This document shows, in pieces, positions 29,501 to 38,948 of a DNA stretch of 64,000 nt. The first letter of the stretch is position 1. Each line of letters begins with the position of its first letter. Position numbers and translations under genes: made by a program. The notes beneath the pieces are model-generated. The model did not search any database. It saw only the letters and a list, made by a program, of their open reading frames with translations, and was not told where the DNA came from. The stretch lies in assembly GCF_002797855.1 (NCBI RefSeq), contig NZ_PGFB01000003.1:124001-188000 (forward strand), in the 5' to 3' direction. This stretch comes from Compostimonas suwonensis. GTDB lineage: Bacteria > Actinomycetota > Actinomycetes > Actinomycetales > Microbacteriaceae.

Positions 29501-30253
29501 ATGTCTGAGCCCTACACTCTCATCCTCCTGCGCCACGGCAACAGCGAATGGAACCGGAAGAACCTCTTCACCGGCTGGGTCGATGTGCCCCTGAGCGAGC
29601 TCGGCGTGGCTGAGGCCACTCGCGCGGGCGAGCTCCTCCTCGAGTCCGGGCTCGAGCCCGACGTGCTCTACACCTCGCGCCTCAAGCGGGCCATCTCCAC
29701 CGCGAATCTGGCCCTGGATGTCGCGGACCGCAGCTGGATCGACGTCAAGCGCTCCTGGCGCCTCAACGAGCGCCACTACGGTGCCCTGCAGGGCAAGGAC
29801 AAGGTGCAGACCCTCGCCGAGTACGGCCCCGAGCAGTTCCAGACCTGGCGCCGCTCCTTCGATGTGCCGCCGCCCCCCATCGCCGACGACGACGAGTTCT
29901 CGCAGGTCGGCGACCCCCGGTACGCCGACCTCGGCGACGGCATTCCGCGCACGGAATGCCTCAAAGACGTCATCGAGCGCATGCTCCCCTACTGGGAGTC
30001 CGACATCGCCGTCGACCTGCGCGCCGGCAAGACGGTGCTCGTGACGGCGCACGGCAACTCCCTGCGCGCGCTCGTGAAGCACCTCGACGGCATCTCCGAC
30101 GACGACATCGCCGAGCTCAACATCCCCACCGGCATCCCGCTCGTCTACCGTCTCGACGAGTCGCTGTCGCCCATCGGCGCGGGCGAGTACCTCGACCCCG
30201 AGGCCGCCGCGGCCGGTGCCGCCGCGGTCGCCGCCCAGGGCGAGAAGAAGTAG
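29501..30253 (+). CDS. gpmA: 2,3-bisphosphoglycerate-dependent phosphoglycerate mutase
   Basis: A glycolytic mutase of 250 residues. The catalytic LRHGNSEWN, the [13 protein letters not shown] loop, [15 protein letters not shown] and the second histidine in [15 protein letters not shown] are all present. TAGAGT (29489-29494) lies 6 nt before the ATG, so the mRNA is probably leaderless. In mycobacteria gpm1 also precedes senX3-regX3, as here with phoU in between. Confidence 0.97.
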   Translation: MSEPYTLILLRHGNSEWNRKNLFTGWVDVPLSELGVAEATRAGELLLESGLEPDVLYTSRLKRAISTANLALDVADRSWIDVKRSWRLNERHYGALQGKDKVQTLAEYGPEQFQTWRRSFDVPPPPIADDDEFSQVGDPRYADLGDGIPRTECLKDVIERMLPYWESDIAVDLRAGKTVLVTAHGNSLRALVKHLDGISDDDIAELNIPTGIPLVYRLDESLSPIGAGEYLDPEAAAAGAAAVAAQGEKK

Positions 30254-30274
30254 CCGCTCGTCCTCCTTCCCCCA

Positions 30275-30358
30275 CTCAAAACGACGGAGATCCTGACCAA
30301 AACTGCCTGATCCGGTCTGGATCAGGGCGGTTTTGGGTAGGATCTCCGTCGTTTTGAG
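30275..30358. repeat. ACGACGGAG-type intergenic palindrome, copy 2 (best formed)
   Basis: Perfect 20-bp arms (30275-30294 and 30339-30358) begin CTCAAAACGACGGAG. The inner part is also nearly palindromic (ACCAAAACTGCC to GGGCGGTTTTGGGT around a GATCC/GGATC core), so almost all 84 nt can fold. It sits between the convergent gpmA and phoU genes. Confidence 0.92.
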
Positions 30359-30382
30359 GTGAGAGAGAAGCGCCGTGGAGGC

Positions 30383-31036
30383 TCAGGCCTCGTCGGGCAC
30401 CCAGTCGCCCGTCGCGAGGTACATGACCTTCTTGGCGATCGAGACGGCGTGGTCGGCGAACCGCTCGTGGTAGCGGCTCGCGAGGGTCGCGTCGACTGTG
30501 TCGACGGCCTCGCCCTTCCACTTCTCGCCGAGCACCTTGTCGAAGACGCTGAGGTGCAGGTCGTCGATCTTGTCGTCTTCGTTGCGGATGTCCTCCGCGA
30601 TGTCGGTGTCCTGCGTGCGGAGCAGCTCGGTGAGCTTCTTCGCGATCTCCACATCGAGGCGCCCCATCTCGACGAAGGTGCCGCGCAGGTTCTTGGGAAC
30701 GACCTTGTCGGGGAAGCGGTAGCGGGCGAGCTGCGCGATGTGCTCGGCCATGTCGCCCATACGCTCGAGGGAGGCGCTGATGCGCAGGGCGCTCACGACG
30801 ATGCGCAGGTCGCGGGCGACCGGCTGCTGACGCGCGAGGATGTTGATGGCGAGCTCGTCGAGCTCGGTCGCGAGGGCGTCGATCTGCGGGTCGTTGGCGA
30901 TGACCGTCTCCGCGAGGGTCACATCGGACTCGTTGAAGGCCCTCGTCGCGTTCTCGATCGACTCGGCGACGAGCCCCGCGATCTCCACGAGACGGTCTTG
31001 CACCTCACGGAGTTCCTGCTGAAATACCTCACGCAT
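30383..31036 (-). CDS. phoU: Phosphate-signalling regulator PhoU
   Basis: A 217-residue all-helical protein of two PhoU repeats: MREVFQQELREVQDRLVEIAG at the N-terminus and, in each repeat, an acidic metal-binding pattern (ISASLERMGDMAEHIAQLAR; SRYHERFADHAVSIAKK). PhoU conveys Pst status to the SenX3-type kinase. It is divergent from senX3 across a triple PHO-box-like site. Confidence 0.96.
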   Translation of the reverse strand: MREVFQQELREVQDRLVEIAGLVAESIENATRAFNESDVTLAETVIANDPQIDALATELDELAINILARQQPVARDLRIVVSALRISASLERMGDMAEHIAQLARYRFPDKVVPKNLRGTFVEMGRLDVEIAKKLTELLRTQDTDIAEDIRNEDDKIDDLHLSVFDKVLGEKWKGEAVDTVDATLASRYHERFADHAVSIAKKVMYLATGDWVPDEA

Positions 31037-31118
31037 GACTGATTTGCCTTTCCTACCGCGCCGTGGCGCGCAGACGCACGATGCCCGCGTGGCACCGCCG
31101 CCAATCCTTTCGATGAGA

Positions 31119-31147
31119 GGTTAACATCAGGTGCACTCGGCCTGAAC
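31119..31147 (-). promoter_or_regulatory. Triple PHO-box-like direct repeat between phoU and senX3
   Basis: The minus strand reads GTTCAGG CCGA, GTGCACC TGAT, GTTAACC: three heptamers close to GTTCACC at a strict 11-bp period. It is 83-111 nt upstream of phoU and 74-102 nt upstream of senX3, and could serve either. It is the longest such array in the window. Confidence 0.8.
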
Positions 31148-31220
31148 ACTCTCTGAAGTGGGGCCGCACAAGTCGACGCGTGAAGCGTGACTTCCTCAAC
31201 CTGTCACTAATCTAGTGGCT

Positions 31221-32387
31221 ATGGACTCCACCTGGCTGGTGCTGCTGTCTCTGGCGCTCGGCCTAGCCGTCGGGGCCGGTTTCGTCGCCCTCCTCTTTAT
31301 GGCCGCTCACCGAGGCGAACGGGCCGTCCAGGTCGTCAACCCCACGCTTCCCGACGGCATCGATCAGGTCATCGAGGCGCTCGAGTCGGCCGGCGTCGTC
31401 GTCGATCCCTCCAACAACGTCGTCAAGGCCTCTCCGGGGGCGCTCTCGCTCGGCCTCGTGTGGAACAACACCCTCGTGCACTCCGAGCTCGTCGCGCTCG
31501 CCGATCGCGTGCGACGCAGCGGCGAGGCGTCGTCCGCCGATCTCGAGCTCGCGCGCGGGCCCTTCGGTGAGGCGAGCATCCATCTCTTCGCGCGTGCCGC
31601 CCGGCTCGGCTCGCGATACATCCTCGTCGTCGCGGAGGACCACACCGAGGCGCACCGGCTCGACGACGTGCGCCGCGACTTCATCGCCAACATCAGCCAC
31701 GAGCTCAAGACCCCCATCGGCGCCGTCGGCCTGCTCGCCGAAGCGCTCGCCGAAGCGGCCAACGAGCCCGAGCAGGTCAAGCGCTTCGCGAACCGGCTCA
31801 CCACCGAGGCCCAGCGTCTCGCCAAGATCACCCAGGAGATCATCGAGCTCTCGCGCCTGCAGGCGCAGGATGCGATCAGCAAGCGCGAGCTGCTCAACGT
31901 CGACCACATCGTCGCCTCGGCGATCGACCAGAACCGCGTGATGGCGGATGCCCGCAAGGTCAACCTCGTGAGCGGGGGCGACAAGGGCGCCGAGGTCTAC
32001 GGCGACGAGCCGCTGCTCATCATCGCCGTGCACAACCTCATCACCAACGCCGTGCACTACTCGCCCGACGGCTCGCGTGTGGGGGTCGGGATCCGCAACG
32101 CCGACGGCATCGTCGAGATCGCCGTCACCGACCAGGGCGTCGGCATTCCCGAAGACGACCTCGAGCGCGTCTTCGAGCGCTTCTTCCGAGTCGACCAGGC
32201 GCGATCCCGTCACACCGGCGGAACCGGCCTGGGGCTGAGTATCGTCAAGCATGCCGTGCAGAACCACGGCGGCGACATCCGGGTCTGGTCGAGGCCCGGC
32301 TACGGCTCAACGTTCACCATCCGGTTGCCCGAGGCATCCCATGCGGCAACCACCACCGGCAGCACCAGCACCAAGGAGAAACAGTGA
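31221..32387 (+). CDS. senX3: Phosphate-sensing histidine kinase
   Basis: A 388-residue sensor: N-terminal membrane segment (residues 4-27), a PAS-like region to about 140, a HisKA domain with the phospho-acceptor in DFIANISHELKTPIG, then HATPase boxes (HNLITNAVHYSPDGS, DQGVGIPEDD, HTGGTGLGLSIVKH). A Thr/Ser-rich tail ends it. TAATCT at 31208-31213 lies 7 nt before the ATG at 31221, favouring this start over GTG 31215. The stop overlaps regX3 by 4 bp. Confidence 0.94.
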   Translation: MDSTWLVLLSLALGLAVGAGFVALLFMAAHRGERAVQVVNPTLPDGIDQVIEALESAGVVVDPSNNVVKASPGALSLGLVWNNTLVHSELVALADRVRRSGEASSADLELARGPFGEASIHLFARAARLGSRYILVVAEDHTEAHRLDDVRRDFIANISHELKTPIGAVGLLAEALAEAANEPEQVKRFANRLTTEAQRLAKITQEIIELSRLQAQDAISKRELLNVDHIVASAIDQNRVMADARKVNLVSGGDKGAEVYGDEPLLIIAVHNLITNAVHYSPDGSRVGVGIRNADGIVEIAVTDQGVGIPEDDLERVFERFFRVDQARSRHTGGTGLGLSIVKHAVQNHGGDIRVWSRPGYGSTFTIRLPEASHAATTTGSTSTKEKQ

Positions 32388-33064
32388 CGCGAATTCTGCT
32401 CGTCGAAGACGAAGTGGCGCTGAGCGAACCGCTCAGCTTCCTCCTCGAGCGCGAAGGCTACGAGATCGCCATCGCCGAGGACGGCCCGTCCGCCCTCGCC
32501 GAGTTCGATCGGGCGAGTGCCGACCTCATCCTGCTCGACCTCATGCTCCCCGGCATCCCGGGAACCGAGGTCTGCCGCGAGATCCGCACCCGTTCGAGCG
32601 TGCCGATCATCATGCTCACGGCCAAGGACTCGGAGGTGGACATCGTCGTGGGGCTCGAGCTCGGCGCCGACGACTACGTCACGAAGCCGTACTCGACGCG
32701 TGAGCTGCTCGCGCGCATCCGCGCCGTGCTGCGCAGGCAGGGCGAGCTGGATGTCGCGGACGACGGCATCCTCGAAGCGGGCCCCGTGCGCATGGACACC
32801 GAGCGCCACACCGTCAACGTCAACGGGGTCGCCACGGCCATGCCGCTCAAGGAGTTCGAGCTGCTCGAGCTGCTGCTGCGCAACACCGGACGCGTGCTGA
32901 CCCGCGGTCAGCTCATCGACCGGGTGTGGGGCAGCGACTACTTCGGCGACACGAAGACCCTCGACGTGCACATCAAGCGCATCCGCTCGAAGATCGAGTC
33001 GAACCCGTCGGACCCGACGATGCTGCTGACCGTGCGCGGCCTCGGCTACCGCTTCGAGGCGTAG
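32384..33064 (+). CDS. regX3: Phosphate response regulator
   Basis: A 226-residue OmpR-type regulator. The receiver has the acidic pair in LLVEDE, the phospho-acceptor in LILLDLMLPG and the lysine in YVTKPYS. The winged helix carries VWGSDYFGDTKTLDVHIKRIRSK. The GTG overlaps senX3. It is the likely binder of the GTTCACC-like repeats upstream of pstS, ppk1 and phoU. Confidence 0.96.
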   Translation: MTRILLVEDEVALSEPLSFLLEREGYEIAIAEDGPSALAEFDRASADLILLDLMLPGIPGTEVCREIRTRSSVPIIMLTAKDSEVDIVVGLELGADDYVTKPYSTRELLARIRAVLRRQGELDVADDGILEAGPVRMDTERHTVNVNGVATAMPLKEFELLELLLRNTGRVLTRGQLIDRVWGSDYFGDTKTLDVHIKRIRSKIESNPSDPTMLLTVRGLGYRFEA

Positions 33065-33108
33065 CCCCGCACCCATTCGCGTCTCAAGCAGTGAATTCTT
33101 CGGGGTTG

Positions 33109-33303
33109 ATGTCGACGGTTCGGCGTCGGCACTGGAAACTCCGAGTGAAGCAAGCGAAACGACTCAACGAGTCGATCGTGAAGTCGACGATGAAGACTAT
33201 GAGTATCGAGGGTCGGCAGCCGAAGTCCGAGCCGAAGGTGCGGAACACGGACAACCGCCTGGTGGAGGCTATCAAGTCGTCATCGCGTCACCCTCTTGGC
33301 TGA
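33109..33303 (+). CDS. Small basic protein upstream of fic, possible antitoxin
   Basis: A 64-residue Lys/Arg-rich frame that overlaps the fic start by 8 bp. Third codon positions are mostly G or C, which supports this frame over the alternatives. I see no Fic-inhibitory motif of the S/T-x-x-x-E-G type, so the antitoxin role rests only on position and overlap. The start is uncertain (ATG 33109, or GTG 33091). Base composition is lower in GC than the flanking genes. Confidence 0.4.
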   Translation: MSTVRRRHWKLRVKQAKRLNESIVKSTMKTMSIEGRQPKSEPKVRNTDNRLVEAIKSSSRHPLG

Positions 33304-33907
33304 CTCCTGGTCGCGTTACACCAACGACACCCCCGCGTCCATCGAGGATGCGGACGCCTTCGTCGACGGCGTCCATTTCGCGACGAAGGATGAGCTCTAT
33401 CAGGCAGAGGCCCAAGCGCTCGTCGACGTGCGTGTGGAGCTCTATGGAGCGATCACGGGTGGTCAGCTCACACCATTCGACCTGACGGATCGCTTGGTGC
33501 TCGAGAAGATCCACATGCAGTACAACGCATCCATCTGGAAGTGGGCCGGAAGAATCCGGGATCGCGAGGTGAGCATCGGGGTCGCCCCCGAGAATATTCG
33601 CGAATCCTTATACGGAGAGCTCGACACCCTCCGATGGCAGACCGAGCATCTGGACGAGCTGACCATCTCTCCCGAGTTCATCGCGATGAGCGCGCACCAT
33701 CACCTGGTCAAGATCCACCCCTTCGTCGATGGCAACGGGCGGATAACCAGGCTTTACTCCGATGCGCTGCTTCTCGCGATGACAGGAGACCGGGTTTTCG
33801 ACTGGAGTGATGAGCCGGTCTATTTCGATGCGCTCCGCCGTGCCGATCGCACGATGAATGCGGAAGAGCTACTCGAGCTCATCGGTATCCAGCTGCTCGG
33901 AGAGTGA
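33296..33907 (+). CDS. Fic/DOC-family protein
   Basis: A 203-residue Fic protein, related to the mobile mystery protein B group. Fic proteins usually transfer AMP from ATP to target proteins. The catalytic loop HPFVDGNGRITR (HxFx[D/E]GNGRxxR) is complete, preceded by KIHMQYNASIWKWAGRIR. It starts at TTG 33296, so initiation may be weak or coupled to the small frame before it. GC is lower than in neighbouring genes. It lies between regX3 and the lpqE-like gene, suggesting an acquired toxin-type module. Confidence 0.9.
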   Translation: MADSWSRYTNDTPASIEDADAFVDGVHFATKDELYQAEAQALVDVRVELYGAITGGQLTPFDLTDRLVLEKIHMQYNASIWKWAGRIRDREVSIGVAPENIRESLYGELDTLRWQTEHLDELTISPEFIAMSAHHHLVKIHPFVDGNGRITRLYSDALLLAMTGDRVFDWSDEPVYFDALRRADRTMNAEELLELIGIQLLGE

Positions 33908-33996
33908 CGCACACACGAACGACTGAGACCAGCACCGAAGCCTGGGGCGGGTCAGCGGCTGGGCGTCAATCCGGCGCAGAACCCGGCACCGGCGCG

Positions 33997-34506
33997 CTAG
34001 TTCTTCGCGTCGTCGATGACCTTGTCGGTCACAGCGTCGACGGGCGTGAGGTCTTTGTACTCTTCGAGCCCGTTCGTGAGGACCGGCACGAGCAGCTTCT
34101 TGCCTGGCTCGTCGCCGTACTGGAAGTAGACCGGGAAGAGCGAGCCCGGCTGCGAGTCGATGTTGCGGAGCACGAAGAGCTGGTTGTCGGGCGTGCCGAT
34201 CTGCGTGGTCTCGCCCGCGGGAACGGTGACCGAGTCGCTGAACTTCTTGCCGCCGGCCTCGTACTGGATCGTGATCGAGCGGCTCTCGGCGCCCGGGTTC
34301 ACGAGGGTCACGAGCAGGTTCGCGAGCTCGCCGTTGTCGGAGATGAGGATCGCGTTGCGCACGTCGATCGAGCCGACGTTGCCGCTCACGCCGTCGCTCG
34401 CGTCGTAGTGATAGGTCGTCGCCTGAGGTGCGATGAAGCCGCACCCCGTGGTGCCCAGGAGCAGGCCTCCGGCCAGAATGACGGATGCCGCAATACGCGC
34501 CTTCAC
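33997..34506 (-). CDS. LpqE-like lipoprotein
   Basis: A 169-residue lipoprotein with signal peptide and lipobox TTGC near residue 23, then a beta-rich domain (DVRNAILISDNGELANLLVTLVN, PAGETTQIGT). Its divergent place next to carD matches mycobacterial lpqE. The GTG at 34506 follows GGAGG. Function unknown; it resembles small surface beta-sandwich proteins. Confidence 0.85.
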   Translation of the reverse strand: MKARIAASVILAGGLLLGTTGCGFIAPQATTYHYDASDGVSGNVGSIDVRNAILISDNGELANLLVTLVNPGAESRSITIQYEAGGKKFSDSVTVPAGETTQIGTPDNQLFVLRNIDSQPGSLFPVYFQYGDEPGKKLLVPVLTNGLEEYKDLTPVDAVTDKVIDDAKN

Positions 34507-34665
34507 AGATTCCTCCACAATCGTTCCGCAGTGGCCTAGTCTCGCCAACGACTGTGCGGAAATCGCTTCGAGTTTAGCGTAGCGGCTCCCGCGCCCCTCG
34601 CCCGCTGCCTCGGGGCGCTATGGACCACTGTGGTATCCTAGAATGCGCTGAAGGGACAACTATTC

Positions 34666-35148
34666 ATGCTTTTTGAGGTTGGCGAAACTGTCGTTTACCC
34701 CCACCACGGAGCGGCAACGATTACCGAGGTCAAGAAAAGAATCATCCGGGGTGAAGAGAAGGTCTACCTCAAGCTCAACGTCACCCAGGGTGACCTCACC
34801 ATCGAGGTGCCCGCTGAGAACGTCGACCTGGTCGGCGTTCGCGATGTGATCGGCAAAGAGGGCCTCGACCGGGTCTTCGAGGTGCTCCGCGCCCCGTTCA
34901 CCGAAGAGCCGACCAACTGGTCGCGCCGGTACAAGGCGAACCTCGAGAAGCTCGCCTCCGGCGACGTCATCAAGGTCTCCGAGGTCGTCCGCGACCTCTG
35001 GCGCCGCGATCAAGACCGCGGTCTCTCCGCGGGTGAGAAGCGGATGCTCGCCAAGGCTCGTCAGATCCTGATCTCCGAGCTCGCTCTCGCCGAGAAGACC
35101 GACGAAGAGAAGGCATCGACGGTTCTCGACGAGGTTCTCGCTTCGTAG
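34666..35148 (+). CDS. carD: CarD-family RNA polymerase-binding regulator
   Basis: CarD binds the RNA polymerase beta subunit and stabilises open complexes at rRNA and housekeeping promoters. The 160-residue protein starts [17 protein letters not shown], has the Tudor-like domain to about residue 60, and a helical DNA-binding C-terminus with the tryptophan of [23 protein letters not shown] (34640-34645) is a likely -10 element and GAAGGGA the ribosome site. Confidence 0.97.
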   Translation: MLFEVGETVVYPHHGAATITEVKKRIIRGEEKVYLKLNVTQGDLTIEVPAENVDLVGVRDVIGKEGLDRVFEVLRAPFTEEPTNWSRRYKANLEKLASGDVIKVSEVVRDLWRRDQDRGLSAGEKRMLAKARQILISELALAEKTDEEKASTVLDEVLAS

Positions 35149-35166
35149 TCCGGACGCCGTCGTAGC

Positions 35167-36357
35167 GTGAGCGACGCAACTGTCGCGGTCGTCGTCGTGG
35201 CCGCCGGAAGCGGTGCCCGACTGGGCGCTCCCGTGCCCAAGGCCTTTGTGGAGTGCGCGGGCGAGACGATTCTCGCCCGCTCTCTGCGCGCCATCTGGCT
35301 GCTGCCCGAACCCGTTCAGGTGATCGTCGTCGCGCCGGCGGCCCAGCTGGAGCTCGCGGGCCGGATCGCACGTGAGAGCTCTGCCGCGGCATCCGCGTAT
35401 CTGAGCGTGGTCGCCGGCGGGCAGAGCAGGCAGGACTCGGTCGCCGCCGGCCTCGCCGAGCTTGCACCCGGCGTCGAGGTCGTGCTCGTGCACGACGCCG
35501 CGCGTGCACTGACGCCCACCGAGCAGTTCGAGCGGGTCATCGCCTTCGTGCGCGAACGGGGCCACGGAGCCGTTCCGGGGCTTCCCGTCTCCGACACCGT
35601 CAAGCGCGTCGACGGCCAGAGCACGGTCGTCGAGACCGTCGATCGCGGGCAGCTGCGCGCCGTGCAGACGCCGCAGGGCTTTCCGCGCGACCACCTCACG
35701 ACGGCATATGCCCGAGCCGTGATGGAGGCGACGGACGACGCGGGGCTCGTGACGGATGCCGGTCTGCCGGTGACGATCGTCGACGGCGACCCGCTCGCCT
35801 TCAAGATCACGACCCCCTGGGATCTCCGGCGGGCGGAGGAGCTGCTCGCCCACGACTCCCGGCTCGCCGCTGCGACGCGCACGGGCATCGGCGTCGACGT
35901 GCACGCCTTCGCCGCAGGGGGCGATGCCGACGGCGCCGTTCCGCTCTGGCTCGCCGGCCTGCACTGGCCGGGCGAGCGGGGGCTCTCCGGTCACAGCGAC
36001 GGCGATGCCGCGAGCCACGCGGTGTGCGATGCCCTGCTCTCTGCGGCCGGCCTCGGCGACGTCGGCGGCGTCTTCGGAACCGACGATCCGCGTCTCTCGG
36101 GCGCCCACGGCGACGTCTTCCTCGCCGAGACGCTGCGGCGGGTGACGGATGCCGGCTACCGCGTCCTCAACGTGAGCGTGCAGATCATCGGCAACCGCCC
36201 CACGCTCGCCCCCCGCCGTGCGGAGGCGGAGGCCGTGCTCTCCGCCGCACTCGGAGCCCCCGTGAGCGTCTCGGCGACCACGAGCGACGGCCTGGGCTTC
36301 ACCGGGCGCGGCGAGGGAGTCACGGCGATCGCGACGGCGCTGCTCGCGCGCCTCTGA
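35167..36357 (+). CDS. ispDF: Fused IspD-IspF of the MEP isoprenoid pathway
   Basis: A 396-residue bifunctional enzyme. Residues 1-235 are MEP cytidylyltransferase ([30 protein letters not shown]). Residues 238-396 are MECDP synthase (GIGVDVHAF, metal-binding [32 protein letters not shown]). Actinobacteria often have separate adjacent ispD and ispF; here they are one frame. It starts at GTG 18 nt after carD. Confidence 0.96.
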   Translation: MSDATVAVVVVAAGSGARLGAPVPKAFVECAGETILARSLRAIWLLPEPVQVIVVAPAAQLELAGRIARESSAAASAYLSVVAGGQSRQDSVAAGLAELAPGVEVVLVHDAARALTPTEQFERVIAFVRERGHGAVPGLPVSDTVKRVDGQSTVVETVDRGQLRAVQTPQGFPRDHLTTAYARAVMEATDDAGLVTDAGLPVTIVDGDPLAFKITTPWDLRRAEELLAHDSRLAAATRTGIGVDVHAFAAGGDADGAVPLWLAGLHWPGERGLSGHSDGDAASHAVCDALLSAAGLGDVGGVFGTDDPRLSGAHGDVFLAETLRRVTDAGYRVLNVSVQIIGNRPTLAPRRAEAEAVLSAALGAPVSVSATTSDGLGFTGRGEGVTAIATALLARL

Positions 36358-36438
36358 GCTCTCTCGTTCGCACGGCGGTCCTCCTCGCGCATCGCGGCGA
36401 GACGAAACATCCCGGGCGACCTTAAGTAGGCTGATCGG

Positions 36439-37875
36439 GTGCAACTCTACGACTCCAAGGCCCAGGAACTCCGCGACTTCGTGCCCCTCGTCGACGGCGC
36501 CGTCGGCATGTACGTGTGCGGTCCGACCGTGCAGTCCTCGCCGCACATCGGGCACCTGCGCTCCGCGCTCGTCTACGACCAGCTGCGCCGCTGGCTCGCC
36601 TACAGCGGCTACGACGTCACACTCGTGCGCAACGTGACCGACATCGACGACAAGATCCTCGTCAACTCCGCTGCGAGCTTCGAGCAGAGCGCGGGCGCCG
36701 GCGGCGAGGAGTGGTGGGCGCTCGCCTACCGCTACGAGCTCGAGTTCACGGCCGGGTACAACCGTCTCGGCATCCTGCCCCCGACGTACGAGCCGCGGGC
36801 GACCGCGAGCATCCAGCGGATGCAGCAGATCATCGCCTCGCTCATCGAGCGCGGTCACGCCTATGCGGCGGCGGACGGCTCGGGCGACGTCTACTTCGAC
36901 ACGCTCTCGTGGGCGAGCTACGGCGAGCTCACCCGGCAGAGGGTCGACGACATGGCACCGGCCGCCGACGCCGATCCTCGTGGCAAACGCGACCCGCGCG
37001 ACTTCGCGCTCTGGAAGGGCCACAAGCTCGACGAGCCCGTCTCGGCGTCCTGGGAGTCCCCGTGGGGCGCCGGGCGGCCCGGCTGGCACATCGAGTGCTC
37101 CGCGATGTCGGCGAGCTACCTCGGCGAGACCTTCGACATCCACGGCGGCGGTCTCGACCTGCGTTTCCCGCACCACGAGAACGAGCTCGCCCAGTCGGGC
37201 GCTGCGGGATACGGCTTCGCGCAGTACTGGGTGCACAACGGCCTCGTGCACGTCAACGGGCAGAAGATGAGCAAGTCGCTCGGCAACTCGATCTTCGCCG
37301 CCGACTTCCTCGAGATGGCGCGCCCCCTGGTCGTGCGCTACTTCCTCGGCGCAGCGCACTACCGCTCGACGATCGACTACCACGAGGGCGCGCTCGAGGA
37401 GGCCGAGGCCGCGCTCGAGCGCATCGAGGGCTTCCTCGACCGGGCGCAGCGCCGGCTCGCCGGAACCCGCTTCGAGGCGGAGGCGGGCACGGAGGTTCCC
37501 GAGGCCTTCCGCGCGGCCATGGACGACGACCTGTCGATCCCCGAAGCGCTCGCGGTTCTGCACGAGACGGTGCGCGCGGGCAACGCCGCTCTCGACGCCG
37601 AAGACCTCGGCGCGGCGGCATCCGGCTACACTCAGGTGACCGCCATGACCGATGTGCTCGGCATCAACCCCTTCGCACCGCAATGGCAGACCACAACGGA
37701 TGCCCCGGCCCTTGCCGCTCTCGGAGCGCTCGTCGATCGGCTTCTCGCCGAACGCGACGAGGCTCGTACGAGCAAGGATTACGCGCGGGCGGACGGAATC
37801 CGCGCGGAGCTCGCGGCGGCCGGAATCGTTATCGAAGACACCCAGGCGGGTGCCCATTGGAGTCTTGAACAGTGA
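36439..37875 (+). CDS. cysS: Cysteinyl-tRNA synthetase
   Basis: A 478-residue class I synthetase. The HIGH motif is in [10 protein letters not shown], the KMSKS motif in KMSKSLGNS, and the zinc ligands in [18 protein letters not shown] and HHENE. TAGGCT (36427-36432) lies 6 nt before the GTG, suggesting a leaderless mRNA. The stop overlaps rlmB by 4 bp. Confidence 0.97.
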   Translation: MQLYDSKAQELRDFVPLVDGAVGMYVCGPTVQSSPHIGHLRSALVYDQLRRWLAYSGYDVTLVRNVTDIDDKILVNSAASFEQSAGAGGEEWWALAYRYELEFTAGYNRLGILPPTYEPRATASIQRMQQIIASLIERGHAYAAADGSGDVYFDTLSWASYGELTRQRVDDMAPAADADPRGKRDPRDFALWKGHKLDEPVSASWESPWGAGRPGWHIECSAMSASYLGETFDIHGGGLDLRFPHHENELAQSGAAGYGFAQYWVHNGLVHVNGQKMSKSLGNSIFAADFLEMARPLVVRYFLGAAHYRSTIDYHEGALEEAEAALERIEGFLDRAQRRLAGTRFEAEAGTEVPEAFRAAMDDDLSIPEALAVLHETVRAGNAALDAEDLGAAASGYTQVTAMTDVLGINPFAPQWQTTTDAPALAALGALVDRLLAERDEARTSKDYARADGIRAELAAAGIVIEDTQAGAHWSLEQ

Positions 37876-38936
37876 AAAATCAGGGATCGAAGAAGCCGGG
37901 GCGCCCCGGTGCCGTCCGCAAGATCGCCCGGGGCCCGCAGGTCGGCTCGGGCGGCCAGGGTCGTCAGGCCCTCGAAGGCAAAGGGCCGACGCCCAAGGCG
38001 GAGGACCGCCCGTACCATCCGGCAGGCAAGCGCAAGGCGGCGAAGGAGCGCTTCGTCGCCGCGGGCGGTCGCAGGACACCCGGTGCGCCGCAGCGGTCGA
38101 GCGCCGGTGGCAACACGGGCGGCAGCGGCGGATCCGGCTACGGCTCGGACTCGGGTGAGCGCGGGCCGCGCAGGCCCCGTCAGGCCGACGAGAGCGAGAT
38201 CGTCACCGGCCGCAACTCGGTCGTCGAGGCGCTGCGCGCGAAGATCCCCGCGACCGCCCTGTACATGGCCGCTCGACTCGAGATGGACGAGCGGGTCAAG
38301 GAGACCCTCTCCCTCGCCAACAAGGCGGGCATCCCCATCCTCGAGGTCATGCGACCGGAGCTCGACCGCATCGCCGGCCGGGACTCCGTGCACCAGGGCG
38401 TCGCGCTCAAGGTTCCCGCCTACGAGTACGCGCACCCCGTCGACCTGCTCGAGAAGACGATCTCGGCGGGCAGGGTTCCGCTCTTCGTGGCGCTCGACGG
38501 CATCACCGACCCGCGCAACCTCGGTGCGATCATCCGCTCGACGGCGGCCTTCGGCGGCGACGGCGTCATCGTTCCGCAGCGTCGCTCGGTGGGCATGACG
38601 GCGTCGGCATGGAAGACCTCGGCCGGGGCGGCGGCGCGCACGCCCGTCGCGATGGCCTCGAACCTCACCCAGACGCTCAAGGCCTTCAAAGAGCAGGGCG
38701 TGTTCGTGCTGGGCCTCGACGGCGGCGGCGACGTGAGCCTGCCGGGCCTGAGCTTCGCCGACCGGCCGGTCGTGATCGTCGTCGGCAGCGAGGGCAAGGG
38801 GCTCTCGCGGCTCGTCACCGAGACCTGCGACGCGATCGTGTCGATCCCCATCACCACGGCGACCGAGTCGCTCAACGCCGGCATCGCGGCGAGTGTCACC
38901 CTCTACGAGATCGCGAAGCTGCGCGCCCAGAAGTAG
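37872..38936 (+). CDS. rlmB: SpoU-family 23S rRNA 2'-O-ribose methyltransferase
   Basis: A 354-residue protein: a basic disordered N-terminus of about 110 residues (Gly/Lys/Arg-rich), an RNA-binding L30e-like domain, then the SpoU knot with motif 1 [20 protein letters not shown], motif 2 [14 protein letters not shown] and motif 3 [15 protein letters not shown]. It is coupled to cysS by overlap, as in mycobacteria. G2251 of 23S rRNA is the expected target. Confidence 0.94.
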   Translation: MKNQGSKKPGRPGAVRKIARGPQVGSGGQGRQALEGKGPTPKAEDRPYHPAGKRKAAKERFVAAGGRRTPGAPQRSSAGGNTGGSGGSGYGSDSGERGPRRPRQADESEIVTGRNSVVEALRAKIPATALYMAARLEMDERVKETLSLANKAGIPILEVMRPELDRIAGRDSVHQGVALKVPAYEYAHPVDLLEKTISAGRVPLFVALDGITDPRNLGAIIRSTAAFGGDGVIVPQRRSVGMTASAWKTSAGAAARTPVAMASNLTQTLKAFKEQGVFVLGLDGGGDVSLPGLSFADRPVVIVVGSEGKGLSRLVTETCDAIVSIPITTATESLNAGIAASVTLYEIAKLRAQK

Positions 38937-38948
38937 CGAGGCGGCGCC

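Noticed and set aside
33109-33303. An overlapping acidic frame (reading EVDDEDYEYRG) before fic as the antitoxin
   Set aside because: Third codon positions in that frame are less GC-rich than in the basic frame, and it has no start codon in a suitable place.
34660-38079. A 1139-residue open frame on the minus strand across carD, ispDF and cysS
   Set aside because: The plus-strand genes are unmistakable by motifs; the antisense composition is biased (Arg, Gly, Glu, Val) with no family match.
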